DNA of 64,000 nucleotides from Isoetes taiwanensis (GCA_021234155.1 JAJEKV010000050.1:2365842-2429841); one strand, 5' to 3'; positions 13,373 to 24,129 are shown, numbered from the stretch's first letter. Program-made: numbers and translations. The notes: generated by a model from the letters alone, not told the origin.

Positions 13373-15734
13373 TTCTTGTGTTGTTGCGTGCATGCGTGAG
13401 TAATGGAGAGAGTACCAATCAAGTTAATACACTTTACTTGAGGTCCTTGAGATAAATGCACTTTATGGGCTTTCTTCTCTCAAGAGAGAACTATTATAAA
13501 CGAATAATAAGTTCACTTCTATTTGTTTCAAAGAATAGCTTTTGGATAGCAAAATATGTGTCACATATTAAAAAACAAAAAGAAAAGGCCATTAGTTCCA
13601 AGGTCGATGTTGGTGCTGACAACCAGGTCATGATGTCATGGATATTAACATGTGACAGGTCAAAGGTCAATCTCAACGAACATTTGGGAGAACGGATCTG
13701 GGTCAATTCAAAGCTTCACAAAAAACAGAAAGAAAAATTCGAGTTCAAAGATTGGGCATAAGAAAACGTCAGCATGACAGATTGTCAAGGTCGTCGCAAT
13801 ATCTTCCATTAAATTGCATTAAACAATTGGTAAGGAAGGCGGCCATTTGTCTGGTTGCCCTTGCTTTGCTGACACATTGCACGATATTTATGCACAGCGC
13901 TCTTTGTCGTGATATTTTTGTCACAAAAATCGTTGACATGGTCCTTTTGGATAATTTCTTTTGACCATTAGATAGTAGATATATGATACTTTGTCCAAGG
14001 ATTTGGTTGACATTTTCAATTCCTCCTCTTTGATAATCTCTTTTGACCACTAAATGTATACTTTGGTGACATTTTGGTTGACATTTCCATTTCCTCTTGC
14101 ATGTTCACATCTGGATAGTTTAGATTGGCTCTTTATATATAGCCTTCAAGATGTCAAAATATGTACTTACTAAATGTGAACGACGTGTATCTTCATAAGG
14201 CATTTGGAAGCCCCAAGAAAGATGCATGTAGGGTGTTTGGGCACGTTAGTATCCCTTTTACCCAACACACAATTGCTCTTTTCTTCTTTTCCCAGCATAA
14301 AGTCCTATGGGCATTCATCATTGCTCTGAAATTCTAACAAGGACGTATGCATTTACAAATGTGGCATGCAGTGATGGCTATGATTTCTTATTTCTTGCTC
14401 TAACCATTAACTTGTCTGTGGAAGTCTCATTGTAAAAAAATTTCTTCCTCGTAGTGTATTACTACTTTGATTGCATCACTACTTTTCAAGATCCCATAGA
14501 CCGTTTAGTCTTCATGGATGATAGATATTACCTCCTTTCCATTCTTATCCTATGGAATTGTTGAAGAAAGGATGAACATATGTATCTAACAATGATGCTT
14601 CTAGGCTAAGTATCAGGACTTTGTTGTGTGTAAAGAACTTGTATTTCCAATCAAGATAGACGTGTGTTGGATGCATAAGGGCACGTAAATGCGCACTTTA
14701 CCTAATAAGAAAATGCGCTTTCTTCTCAAATTCTGAACATGCAAGATGTGTCGTATGATCTACAAAAGCTTGTTTTGCCAGTAGTACAAATTCGCGAATG
14801 TGGCAACATTGATGCCCATGATTTCTTATCTTATTTGTTGCTTAGCCATTAACAACTTGGTGGAAGTTTCATTCTACAAGAAGTAAATATTTTTTTCCTT
14901 TATGAGTTTTTCCACCCTCGCAACTACTTTCTTTGTTCATGTTACAAGAACTAAAAATTATCATTTTTTAACGAGTTTTTCCACCATGACAACTATGATA
15001 TGAAATTAATTCACTTCCATATGCACAAGAAAATGAATCTATTTAAAATAATATGTTCACGTCTTTTTGAATACTTAGGTCCATAAAGCAAAGCAAAGTA
15101 CATTTGTTTTTACAAAGGTCGTCAACATATCATCAATAAAACCGATATTATCTCTCCATGATACCTTAACATAAGTTGATGATTTATTTTTGCACATATG
15201 CAACAAGAACAATATCTAAATTCATGTGGCACAAAACGTCTTTGCATCCGACCTAGTTCTATCTCTAAACAGCGTCAGTTTTAGTGGTTATATTTTGTAA
15301 ATTGCTATATTTTCTATTTTTTAAAAACCTTGTTGCCATGGCTTAGTAAGCTTCCTTCGGCCAAAATCTGAAGTTTTTTGGGAAGGCCTTCTTACTTCTA
15401 CCATCTTTGCCAAGTATATGAACTAAATTAAAAAGCTTTTCCACCTTCCTATTGACATATCCAACAGATTGCCTACTTACTATCAAGATTTACTTGTTGG
15501 TTTCCATGTCGTATGGAACATAGACAAAAAGCTTTTGAATTCTAATTGTGTCGTCCTTATAGATTTGTGATTGCATTCTTCCATATCAATCTAAGTCGAG
15601 TTTATTGTTGCTGCAATGTAAGGTGATTGGTGGCAAGACCCAATAAGCAAAGTTGGTGTGGTGCCCCTCATGTATGGATCGTTACATTTACACTACAATA
15701 TATTTCTTCGGTCGCAATTTTCTAGTTGGATTAA
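13373..15734. repeat. Intergenic region with local duplications
   Basis: No gene is recognised. A unit of about 85 bp containing 'tcttttgaccactaaatgta' and 'ggttgacatttccatttcct' occurs twice between 13948 and 14100. A longer diverged pair runs from about 14170-14450 to 14645-14890, sharing 'aatgtggca', 'gatgcccatgatttcttat' and 'ccattaac..cttg.tggaag'. The right edge is the 5' flank of an LTR retrotransposon. Confidence 0.5.
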
Positions 15735-16095
15735 TGTTGGGGTGGTCACCACACTCACCACTCACCACTCACCACTCGCCACTCACCACTCACCACACTC
15801 ACCACTATTGAGGGGGTATAGGAGATCGTATACCGTATATGGAGTGATATACGCACATGCACGTGTGCAGGATATTTGCAAGTATGCATTATGGTGTGAG
15901 GAGGTATTATGATCACTGTATTATCTGAGCAGAGAGAGAAGAACAGAGAGACGGTGTATTGGGAGAGAGTGTTTTGCTTGATCTAGCTATGGAGATGATG
16001 ATTCTTTATGTTGTGCATTGCATAGATCTGATAGATTGAGCTTGGATTGTTGGGTTTTTCATCCTTCTTGCAAGGTTAGAGTTCAGGCTCTAACA
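15735..16095 (+). repeat. 5' LTR of the Tat-like element
   Basis: 361 bp, nearly identical to the 3' LTR at 22879-23209 over 'gagggggtataggagatcgtata...' and 'gcttggattgttgggttttt...'. It differs mainly by extra CACCACTCAC units near its start and by a short 'tctgataga' insertion. It begins TGTT and ends AACA. The CACCACTC minisatellite near 15750-15800 is length-variable between the two LTRs. Confidence 0.95.
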
Positions 16096-16118
16096 ATTTG
16101 GCGACCACGGTGGCTCGA
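16096..16118 (+). promoter_or_regulatory. Primer-binding-site region
   Basis: Immediately after the 5' LTR is ATTTGGCGACCACGGTGG, the position of a tRNA primer-binding site. I do not assign the tRNA. Its inverse complement, with one mismatch, lies directly before the 3' LTR. Confidence 0.6.
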
Positions 16119-16286
16119 CAGACCATTGATTGACAAGAATTTCCATTGGAAAAGGAGTTGTTACCATTGGTATTGGTGATCGTCGGTAAAGAATGACACC
16201 ATTGAGAAAGGAGCAATTTCTTGGGTGAAGGGGATTTTGCCGTAATTGATTTGTGCAGTACAATTTGACAAAGGGAGCATAGTTTT

Positions 16287-17492
16287 ATGCCCAAGAGAAG
16301 TAAGAAGGATATACCACCAAGCTCCATCGTAACAAGAAGGGGACCGGTGACTCAATCTTTGGACTCAAAATTGCATCAAGATTCAATTTTGTTTTTAGAT
16401 TTGGGAGCAGATCTGGGGTCTAATTCTCAGATCCAGGAGGTTCTGATTCCATTTACAGATCTAGAAGGTAATCCAATTTCGTTTTTCAAATTGAAAGGAG
16501 ATTCCATTTCGTTTTTTCAATTTCAAGAAACCCAAGAAGAGGCAGAGATGGATGTATTACCACCTATGGTATGGGGTTTTCAGACAATGGGGATTCCAAA
16601 GTTTGATGATCTGGTAGATGGGGATTCTTTGAAGTATATTGTGAAGTTTGAGAGGTATTGCCAGCAATGTAAGTTACCGGCTGGTGATTATTTGCTTTGG
16701 TTTCATGGTTCTTTGCAAGATTCAGTGGAGGAGTGGGCACAAACTCAGCCAGATACCATGACATATCAGGAATTAAAGGAAGCTTTCATTGCTAATTATC
16801 AAGAAGTTCATGGTAAGGATAAGACTATGGAAAGGTGGACCAATTTCACACAAAAGGAAGATGAATCAATTAGAGAGTATAATCAGAGGTATATTGCAGT
16901 TCTTAAAGCCATGGTCCATTGGAAGATTGCAAGGAGTGATGAAATGGATATTCAATGGTATGTGAAGGGGCTGAAACAAGCTATTGCTCATAAGGTGAAG
17001 ACCAAACAGCCTACAACATTACTAGAGGCACAAAAGTATGCTCTCAAGGCTGAAGATAAGCTAGGATACATTCATGAAGTTGCTGCTCTAGAGCATAAAA
17101 CAGAGGATATTGCAGCCAAGATTTTTAAGCTTACAATTGGTGAGAAGCCAAGGGAGGTTCAGTTTATTACTTGTGAGTATTGTGGGTCTATTGGACATTC
17201 TGATACTACATGTAGATTGCTGAAATTCTGCTCAAGATGCCAAATAGAAGGCCATAATGATCAAGAATGTCGGGAGAAGAGATTCTTTGAGAGGGCCAAT
17301 CCGGTATTTGATGTTATGCAACAAGCACCACCTATTCCTATTCAGCCAATGCAAGCAGCACCTATAATACCACAAGTTCCAATGATGCCACAAGCTCCAA
17401 TTGCCCAACAAGCTCCAATCAGTTCCACACAAATGGTGCAGCCAAAACAGGGATGGTATCCAAGTAAGACATTTGTATTGCAAGTTATGTGA
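16287..17492 (+). CDS. Gag of the Tat-like element
   Basis: A 401-residue reading frame starting at ATG 16287. The central part (about residues 110-260) reads as a retrotransposon Gag capsid domain, with FERYCQQCKLPAGDYLLWF, WAQTQPDTMTYQELKEAF and FTQKEDESIREYNQRY as recognisable stretches. Near residues 298-340 there are two CCHC zinc knuckles (CEYCGSIGHSDTTC and CSRCQIEGHNDQEC), which bind the genomic RNA. A Pro/Gln/Met-rich tail follows. The frame then stops, and a third knuckle (CKLCDKFKHDESTC) continues in another frame at about 17478, so a frameshift separates Gag from the rest. The protein would form the virus-like particle. The start is chosen as the first ATG downstream of the primer site. 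Confidence 0.85.
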   Translation: MPKRSKKDIPPSSIVTRRGPVTQSLDSKLHQDSILFLDLGADLGSNSQIQEVLIPFTDLEGNPISFFKLKGDSISFFQFQETQEEAEMDVLPPMVWGFQTMGIPKFDDLVDGDSLKYIVKFERYCQQCKLPAGDYLLWFHGSLQDSVEEWAQTQPDTMTYQELKEAFIANYQEVHGKDKTMERWTNFTQKEDESIREYNQRYIAVLKAMVHWKIARSDEMDIQWYVKGLKQAIAHKVKTKQPTTLLEAQKYALKAEDKLGYIHEVAALEHKTEDIAAKIFKLTIGEKPREVQFITCEYCGSIGHSDTTCRLLKFCSRCQIEGHNDQECREKRFFERANPVFDVMQQAPPIPIQPMQAAPIIPQVPMMPQAPIAQQAPISSTQMVQPKQGWYPSKTFVLQVM

Positions 17493-18756
17493 TAAATTCA
17501 AGCATGATGAGAGTACTTGTTGGAAAATCCATGGGAAACCAGAATGGGCAACCAGCAAGTATCCACCAAGGCAACAAGTGTTTGAATCCGTACCTCTTCC
17601 TAATAATGATGTTCGCATTCAAGATGCAAAGTACATTGATAATCCTCAAGTTAAGGCTCTTAGTGAGAAGCTTAAGAAGCAAGAGAAGGCAAAATCAGTA
17701 GTAAATTGTGGATTTGTTGAGGTGGAGAATGATCCATTTCAGCAAGAAGAAGAGATTGGAGAAGTAAATGCGTTTACAAGATCACAAAAGGTGGTTCAAG
17801 AACCAAGAGTAGTACCAATTGCGGAGAAGACAAAGACCTCTTTTCCAAAGTCTTTGAAGGAACAAGCTTTGAAGGTGTCAGCACCTAAGAAGGTGCAATT
17901 CAATGTGCTACCCACAGAACAGTTTCAGTCTATAGCAGAAAATCAGCCCATAGTGATGCCTCCTATGATGGATGAGGAAATTCAAAATGAAGATGATATG
18001 ATCAGCCAAGTTTTGGCCACTAAAGTTACACTTACTCTTGAGCAATTGATGCATTATTCTCCAAACTTGTTGCAAGAGTTAGGGGGAAGAACAAAATCAG
18101 AAATTTTAGTCCAGCAAATCATCTCAAATGATACCAATAAGAGTAGAATGGAGCCACCAGCCCGGCATTCCAAGGATCCAGGGCCATTTCTTTGTGATGT
18201 GAGTATTAATGGATATTTAATCAAAGACGCCAACATAGATTCCGGCAGTGGAGTGAATCTAATGCCTTACCACATAATGCTTCAAGTTGGATTGAAAATG
18301 ATGGAACCGACAACTATGATGCTCAAAGCATTCAATCAAATGAAGGTGCAGCCTATGGGAGTCATAACAAATGTTTTATGCAAGGTTTATGAGGTGGAAG
18401 CAATCTTGGATTTCATGGTTTTGAAATTTCCAGAGAGTGTGCATGCTGAAACTTATACTTTGTTGCTGAGTCGTACATGGTTAGATGCCGTACAAGCTGA
18501 GACTTCATGGAGGAAGCGTGAAATGAATATCTTTCAAGGGGAACACAAAGTTACTATAGATCATCATCTGAAATCAGAAAAAGGTACCTTTCTTTGCAAT
18601 CCTTCTTTGACCAGTCCGCAGTTAGAAATCAGCAAAGAGAATGCTATGGTGTCAGTGCAGCAAGGTCTTAGTTGTTTTCATGTCTTGGAAGTGGGTGATA
18701 AGAAAGATAAGACTTTGTACAAGTGGTTAAAAGGTACCCAAATTTTAGAAATATGA
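17401..18756 (+). CDS. Gag C-terminus and aspartic protease of the Tat-like element
   Basis: This frame overlaps the end of gag and carries the third CCHC knuckle near 17478-17520. A linker of about 230 residues follows. Next comes an aspartic protease near 18180-18500: LCDVSINGYLIKDANIDSGSGVNLMP, given here in its two parts LCDVSINGYLI and DSGSGVNLMP. DSG is the catalytic triad; the enzyme acts as a dimer to process Gag-Pol. The frame ends at a stop at 18756, before the RNase H domain. The element probably once had a single Gag-Pol frame, and the present breaks are decay or frameshift sites. Confidence 0.8.
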   Translation: MPNKLQSVPHKWCSQNRDGIQVRHLYCKLCDKFKHDESTCWKIHGKPEWATSKYPPRQQVFESVPLPNNDVRIQDAKYIDNPQVKALSEKLKKQEKAKSVVNCGFVEVENDPFQQEEEIGEVNAFTRSQKVVQEPRVVPIAEKTKTSFPKSLKEQALKVSAPKKVQFNVLPTEQFQSIAENQPIVMPPMMDEEIQNEDDMISQVLATKVTLTLEQLMHYSPNLLQELGGRTKSEILVQQIISNDTNKSRMEPPARHSKDPGPFLCDVSINGYLIKDANIDSGSGVNLMPYHIMLQVGLKMMEPTTMMLKAFNQMKVQPMGVITNVLCKVYEVEAILDFMVLKFPESVHAETYTLLLSRTWLDAVQAETSWRKREMNIFQGEHKVTIDHHLKSEKGTFLCNPSLTSPQLEISKENAMVSVQQGLSCFHVLEVGDKKDKTLYKWLKGTQILEI

Positions 18757-18939
18757 CATTTACAGCAGCAAGTTGCAGATAAGTATATCCAAAGACTTGA
18801 AAGTATTGGTGAAGGTGAGTTACAAGACACTCTTGTAAACATGCAGGCGGAGTCCATTCAAAGACTCATTGGTGAGACTTTATTTCAGCAAGGTATTGAT
18901 CAAGATCAAGTAGAGATGTTGATTTTGACATCAAGCATG

Positions 18940-19345
18940 GATGGGATAAACAGAAATCAGCCCACTATAGAAGGACAAATGTATTTTGATGGTGCATTCT
19001 CTAAACTCAAGAATTATGGAGGTGTAGGAGTATTTCTGATATATGGGCATAAGAAGAAGATTGTTACATTGAGTATACCATGCAATGCAAGCAGTAATAA
19101 TGAGGCTGAATATCATGCACTTATTCAAGGGATGACTTTGGCACAGACGAAGCATGTTGATTGTTTGACATTTTTTAGAGACTCTTTGTTGGTGTGTCAA
19201 CAACTTATGGATCAATTTCAGGTTTTAAGTGCTAATTTGAGAGGCTTATATCAACAACCATGGATTTGAAGTCCTATTTTCAGCAATGCATTGTGGTACA
19301 ATTCCAAGGGAGCAAAACAATGTGGCGGATGTTTTAGCACAATCG
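18940..19345 (+). CDS. Additional RNase HI-type domain located before RT
   Basis: The sequence reads MYFDGAFSKLKNYGGVGVFL, then NNEAEYHALIQGM, then FRDSLLVCQQL. After a frameshift near 19270 it continues as IPREQNNVADVLAQ. These are the four acidic positions (D, E, D, D) and the 'RxxNxxAD' ending of an RNase HI fold of the kind called archaeal-type or plant-type in Tat elements. It would degrade RNA in RNA-DNA hybrids during reverse transcription. It is complete apart from the frameshift. The Ty3-type RNase H after RT (near 20720-21090) lacks the first Asp, so this domain probably supplied the activity. Confidence 0.8.
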
Positions 19346-19404
19346 GCAATGGTGCAAGCAGCTTGGTGGCATGCGCAAATTCAGGAGGACGAGGTAAATC
19401 ACAT

Positions 19405-19635
19405 CAGTCCATGTTCATTACAGTCACCACAGTCACCACATTCACCACATTCATCACCTGCGCCATATTCATTACAGTCACCACATTCACCACAGTCATC
19501 ACCTGCACCACATTCATTACAGTCGCCACATTTACCACAGTCACCACATTCATCACTGTCACCACATTCACCACGGTCACTACATTCACCACATTCATCA
19601 CCACACTCACCACATTCATTACAGTCACCACATTC
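19405..19635 (+). repeat. CACCA-rich minisatellite encoding a Ser-Pro-His/Gln linker
   Basis: Imperfect 9- and 12-bp units based on CAGTCACCA / CATTCACCA / TCATCACCT fill about 230 bp. In the pol frame they encode repeats such as [17 protein letters not shown]. The linker joins the extra RNase H domain to RT. The same CACCA-based units occur in the LTRs. Confidence 0.9.
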
Positions 19636-19639
19636 AGTC

Positions 19640-21100
19640 AAGAACGTCAATATTTCTCAAGGAAATCAAGAAGAATTGGTTATTATTGGAGGAGATCTTA
19701 CTCAAGAGGCGGAACGAGATTTAATATCTTTATTAAGAGAATTCAGGGATGTTTTGGCAAGAAATTACAAAGAATTGAAAGGCATTCCACCAGAGATTGT
19801 GGTTCATACCATTGATTTGAAACAAGGATCAAAATCAGTCCAACAAGCTCAAAGGAGGATGAGTCCAGCCATAGAGGAGCAAGTAAAGGTTGAAGTCATG
19901 AAGCTTTTGGAGGCGGGATTTATTGTACCAATGCCGAATTCAGATTGGATCAGTTTTATTGTACCAGTGAGAAAGCCAAATAACTCAATCCGAGTATGCA
20001 TTGATTACAGGGATCTCAACAAAGCTACCAAAAGATATCATTTTCCTACACCATTCATAGACACCTTGTTGGATATGGTTGCAGGAAATCAGGCATATTC
20101 TTTCTTGGATGGTTACTCCGGATATAATGAGATCCAAATTTATCCACCACATCAAGCAATGACGGCTTTTTGAACACCTTTTGGCATCTATGCTTATAAG
20201 GTATTACCTTTTGGCCTCACAAATGCTCCAGCCACATTTCAGCGAGATATGACATATGCTTTTCATAATATTTTAGACTTTTTGAGAGTCTTTATAGATG
20301 ACTTAACAGTGTTTTCGAATCCAAGAAGGGATCACTTGGATCATCTCAGAAAAGTTCTTGAAAGATGCCGATTGTATGGCATAAGTTTGAATCCTGCTAA
20401 GTGTATTTTCTTCACTAGAGGAGGAAAACTATTGGGCAATTATGTTTCAAAAAAGGGGTTACAAGTGGATCATGGTAAGATTGCAGCCTTGGAGAAGGTG
20501 AAACCACCTACAAATGTATCCCAAGTGAGAAGCTTATATGGCCAACTCAGTTTTAGTAGGAGGTATTTGCACAATTTTGCTAAAATAACCCAGCCACTTG
20601 TGGATTGTATGAAGCAAGGTCAGAATTTTAGATGGAAGGAGGACGCTCAAGAAGCATTTGAATGGTGCCTTGGACAATTGAAAGAGAGAACTTTGCTGAT
20701 TCCTCCAAGAATGAGTGAGCCATTTCATTTATTCTTTACAGTTTGGGAACAAGCTTTGGCTGTCACACTATGTCAGAAAAATCAGCAAAAGCATTAAGAT
20801 GTGAATTACTATGCTCACAGGTTGTTAACTCCACAAGAGCAGAAATGGACTCATGTGGAGCATCTTGGGTTGGCATTGAAGTGGGCCTTGAATAAATTTA
20901 GACATTATCTTCTTCCTTCACAATGGAATTCAACAAATGTACAATATGTTTACATTCATATGGATGTGAACCCATTGCCATGCATTTACAACAAGACTGT
21001 CCAAGATCCTAAGTTTACAAGATGGGCTCTTATCATACAAGAATTTGAGTTGAAGTATGTTAAATGGTTCAAGGAGCTCATAATCCAAATGCCTATTTGA
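19640..21100 (+). pseudogene. Reverse transcriptase and degenerate RNase H of the Tat-like element
   Basis: RT motifs in order: VRVCIDYRDLNKAT-like (IRVCIDYRDLNKAT) near 20000, SFLDGYSGYNEI near 20105, LPFGLTNAPATFQR near 20210 and VFIDDL near 20290 (the catalytic YxDD region, here FIDD). The connection domain (LLGNYVSKKGL..., QLSFSRRYLHNFAKI) follows. The next block, FFTVWEQALAVTL near 20735, occupies the place of the first RNase H motif but lacks the catalytic Asp. Stops occur at 20173 (TGA, where a CGA Arg is likely) and 20797, and a frame change near 21060. The enzyme would copy the element's RNA into DNA; this copy cannot make it. Confidence 0.85.
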
Positions 21101-21154
21101 GTAGTGGTGCTGAAGTAGAAGCGAAAACAGACCAGCAAGTAGCAGTTCAAGATA

Positions 21155-22462
21155 ATGGCGTATTACAAGGGTTCATTGAGACCGTGGATCTTTGGTATGC
21201 TAACATATACAGGTATTTACAAGATCAGACTTATCCTTCCTCATTTTCAAAGCAACAAAAGCATGCACTTAGAGTACAAGCAGCTGGTTATGTGGTGCAT
21301 GAGGCTATTCTTTATAAGAGGACTAATGGAAGGTCTCTTATTAAGGTGTGTTGCTGGCCAGCAAACTCATGACTTGTTGCAGCAAGCACATGATTGCCAA
21401 GGGTATTTTGCAGCCAGAACAACACCTAGGAAGATCCTTCATTGGGGATATTATTGGCCAACTCTTTACAAGGATACTAGAGACTTTGTTAGCAAATGTG
21501 AAAGGTGTCAAAGGCACAAGCAGTTAACAGGCCATAATAATATGCCATTTCATCCTATTTTGAGTGTTAGTCCGTTTCATATGTGGGGATTAGATTACAT
21601 TGGGCCTATCAATCCTCCATCTTCTAAAGGTCATAAGTATATCTTGGCAGCCACATGTATGTTTACGAAGTGGGTAGAAGCAATTCCAGCAAAGCATGCT
21701 ACAGAAAATACCACAGTAAGCTTTCTTTATCACAATTTAATTTCTCGGTTTGGTATTCCAACCATTCCTTTGTCTGATCGGGGAACTCATTTCATGGGGA
21801 AAGTAGTAGCTCAGTTAACAGAAAAGATTGGTGTTCAACATGTGCAAGCTTCTGCTCATTATCCACAGGGAAATGGGCAAGCTGGGTCTACTAACAAAAT
21901 TTTGAAAGCTATCTTGGCCAAAACAGTGAAGAATAATCAAAGAAATTGGCATGAAGCCTTGATAGGTACCTTATGGAGTTTCAGGTGTACTTACAAGTTG
22001 GCTACAGGATTTACACCATTTGAATTGGTTTATGGAGTGCAAGCTGTGATGCCTATTCATTTGGACATTCCTTTATGTTCATTTGTGGAGCTCCCTTATT
22101 ATGAGAATTTAGGAGAAGTTCCAACTCCAAATCAAGTGCATAATAGGATGGATGATTTACTGCAATTGCAAGAGATGAGACAAGAAGCAGCAGACTTCAA
22201 TATGAGGCATAAACAAAAAGTAAAGCTTATCAAAGACAAGTTACAGGTTGTCAATCCATTTGAGGAAGGGCAATTGGTATTGTGCAGGACCACTAAGAAG
22301 CATCTATCCAAATTTCAAAGCCCATGGGAAGGCCCATTTCTGATTGATAAAGAGGTACCAGGTGGGGCTTTCTACTTGATGACTCCAGAAGGGGAATTGT
22401 TGCCTAATCCCAGAAATGGCAAGGATCTCAGGCCTTATTTTGAAAGAGAAGTGCTTTTATAA
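21155..22462 (+). CDS. Integrase of the Tat-like element, catalytic Glu replaced
   Basis: The N-terminal zinc-binding part (H...GYFAARTT...YYWPTLYKD...CERCQ) lies near 21385-21510. The catalytic core has MWGLDYIGP (first Asp) near 21590 and LSDRGTHF (second Asp) near 21770. The block normally reading GQAE, with the catalytic Glu, reads GNGQAGSTNK near 21880: GAG has become GGG. The C-terminal part has GFTPFELVYG and a GPFLIDKEVPGGAFYL-type end near 22340. No chromodomain is seen. Integrase would insert the cDNA; loss of the DDE Glu should inactivate it. The 5' part of this frame overlaps the end of the preceding pol frame. Confidence 0.85.
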   Translation: MAYYKGSLRPWIFGMLTYTGIYKIRLILPHFQSNKSMHLEYKQLVMWCMRLFFIRGLMEGLLLRCVAGQQTHDLLQQAHDCQGYFAARTTPRKILHWGYYWPTLYKDTRDFVSKCERCQRHKQLTGHNNMPFHPILSVSPFHMWGLDYIGPINPPSSKGHKYILAATCMFTKWVEAIPAKHATENTTVSFLYHNLISRFGIPTIPLSDRGTHFMGKVVAQLTEKIGVQHVQASAHYPQGNGQAGSTNKILKAILAKTVKNNQRNWHEALIGTLWSFRCTYKLATGFTPFELVYGVQAVMPIHLDIPLCSFVELPYYENLGEVPTPNQVHNRMDDLLQLQEMRQEAADFNMRHKQKVKLIKDKLQVVNPFEEGQLVLCRTTKKHLSKFQSPWEGPFLIDKEVPGGAFYLMTPEGELLPNPRNGKDLRPYFEREVLL

Positions 22463-22878
22463 GGGATTCAGATTTGGCATAGCTCCAATTACAGAGAAAT
22501 TTGTGGAGAACTTTTGGGTTACAGCAGGTCGTTTTTCTGTAAAAACAGATGGTGACAGTTCACTAATACACAATATATCCTACATCAAAAGATGTATTTC
22601 GGTGATACGAATCCAACAAGCTATGGTGCAGGTCAAACGGAGTTCTGGAACTCAAGATATCAGCTTTCAAAGTTGCCACAGTTACAGAGGCTCTGTTTCG
22701 TCACTGTCATTTTGGACCAGTTTGTTTGTATCAGTCATTTGGATTTTAGGAGGGTAATTTTCTTTCTAAACATACATGTAAATGTGTCATTTGGGGACAT
22801 GTCCCAAGGACCATATTAGTACGTTTTGTTGTGGGTTCTCCGCTACGAAGTGGCACATTTTCCCACTGTGGTCGCCAC

Positions 22879-23209
22879 TGTTGGGGTGGTCACCACACTC
22901 ACCACTCACCACTCACCGCACTCACCACTACTGAGGGGGTATAGGAGATCGTATACTGTATATGGAGTGATATACGCACATGTACGCGTGCAGGATATTT
23001 GCACGTATACATTGTTGTGTGAAGAGGTATTATGATCACTGTATTATCTGAGCAGAGAGAGAAGAACAGAGAGACAGTGTATTGGGAGAGAGTGTTTTGC
23101 TTGATCTAGCTATTGAGATAATGATTCTTTATGTTGTGCATTGCATAGATCGAGCTTGGATTGTTGGGTTTTTCATCCTTCTTGCAAGGTTAGAGTTCAG
23201 GCTCTGACA
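22879..23209 (+). repeat. 3' LTR of the Tat-like element
   Basis: 331 bp, starting TGTTGGGG and ending CTCTGACA. It matches the 5' LTR apart from fewer CACCACTCAC units and point changes. The sequence just before it is GTGGTCGCCAC, not an obvious polypurine tract; a purine block (ggattttaggaggg) lies at about 22741-22754. Confidence 0.95.
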
Positions 23210-24129
23210 GTTAATTTTGTGCAGCCATATGGCAGACAATTCCATTGTAGAATGGTAGTTGAGTCTACCATTCCGCGTCTCCGATTCTGACACAACAATG
23301 ATGATGGGCACGGATGGATATGGCACAGGGGACAAAGCGACAGGGGAAAAATGCCATAGTTGTTTCTTAGTATTGTGGCTTCAAGTCACTTGATCTGATA
23401 TTCCGGCATGGTACTAACCCATTCTAGCTAGCGACAATCGCGGGACCCCAGCGATCCATGCCAGAATGCAATCCCAAGTGTCTTGAAGCCATACATAATG
23501 TCAATGGTAGGTATATAATTATTTATGGATAAAATTTACCGCCACTTAAAACTTCTTCGAAAGCTACAATATTTGTCGTAATAGGAATAGTCATATTGAT
23601 GATATAGTAGCACCAAAATCATCACTGCAACTAAGTAGCGTGGGCTTACACAATTCAACTAGCATCTAGCTTACTTCGTAAAAAATGGATGCTTACTTTG
23701 TAAAAAATGTCTAATATATACTTAGGCTCAAGTATGTTTTAGGTATCCAAAAACTTAATCATCTCAGGTATTAATAAGTTGCTAATGAGTTGCCCTCTAT
23801 ACCAGAATAGAACCAATTTCTCTGCAAGAAACAACGAAAAATAAAACATAAGCCTGAAAAATGCTTTAACTCGAGGAAAAAGACCACAACCTTTCTTATG
23901 GCCTGCCATACAGTATCATGAGACTCAGCCAGAGGTGAAAGATCTTGGAAAGAGCTAGATTGAAGGAATCCCAGCCATGAATGCTGCTTTGAAACCTCAT
24001 CTTCTGGGCACCCACAGAACTCCTATTGCAAAGAACGCACCTTTCGGGCATCTAAAACTCCTATTGCAAAGATCTACCAGTTCTTGGTACAGTTTTCTAT
24101 AGCCCTGAAGATCAATCGGCCTTAATTCT
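23210..24129. other. Intergenic sequence, no feature seen
   Basis: No coding potential, RNA gene or repeat of note was recognised, apart from a short repeated phrase ('ctcctattgcaaaga' at about 24017 and 24059). Confidence 0.4.

Larger units (their letters stand above)
15735..23209 (+). mobile_element. Full-length Ty3/gypsy LTR retrotransposon (Tat-like, dual RNase H)
   Basis: Two LTRs start TGTTGGGG and end CTCTAACA or CTCTGACA. They enclose, in order, gag with three CCHC knuckles, protease, an RNase HI-type domain, a Ser-Pro-His linker, reverse transcriptase, a degenerate Ty3-type RNase H and integrase. The flanks ATTAA (15730-15734) and GTTAA (23210-23214) look like a 5-bp target duplication with one change. 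Several stops and frameshifts and a lost integrase Glu indicate an inactive copy. Two RNase H domains, one degenerate, are typical of the Tat lineage. The placement of the extra domain before RT is unusual as far as I know. Confidence 0.9.

Noticed and set aside
19399-19650. Minus-strand Cys/Gly-rich ORF resembling a metallothionein
   Set aside because: It is the reverse reading of the CACCA minisatellite that encodes the Ser-Pro-His linker on the + strand. The regular Cys pattern comes from the DNA repeat.
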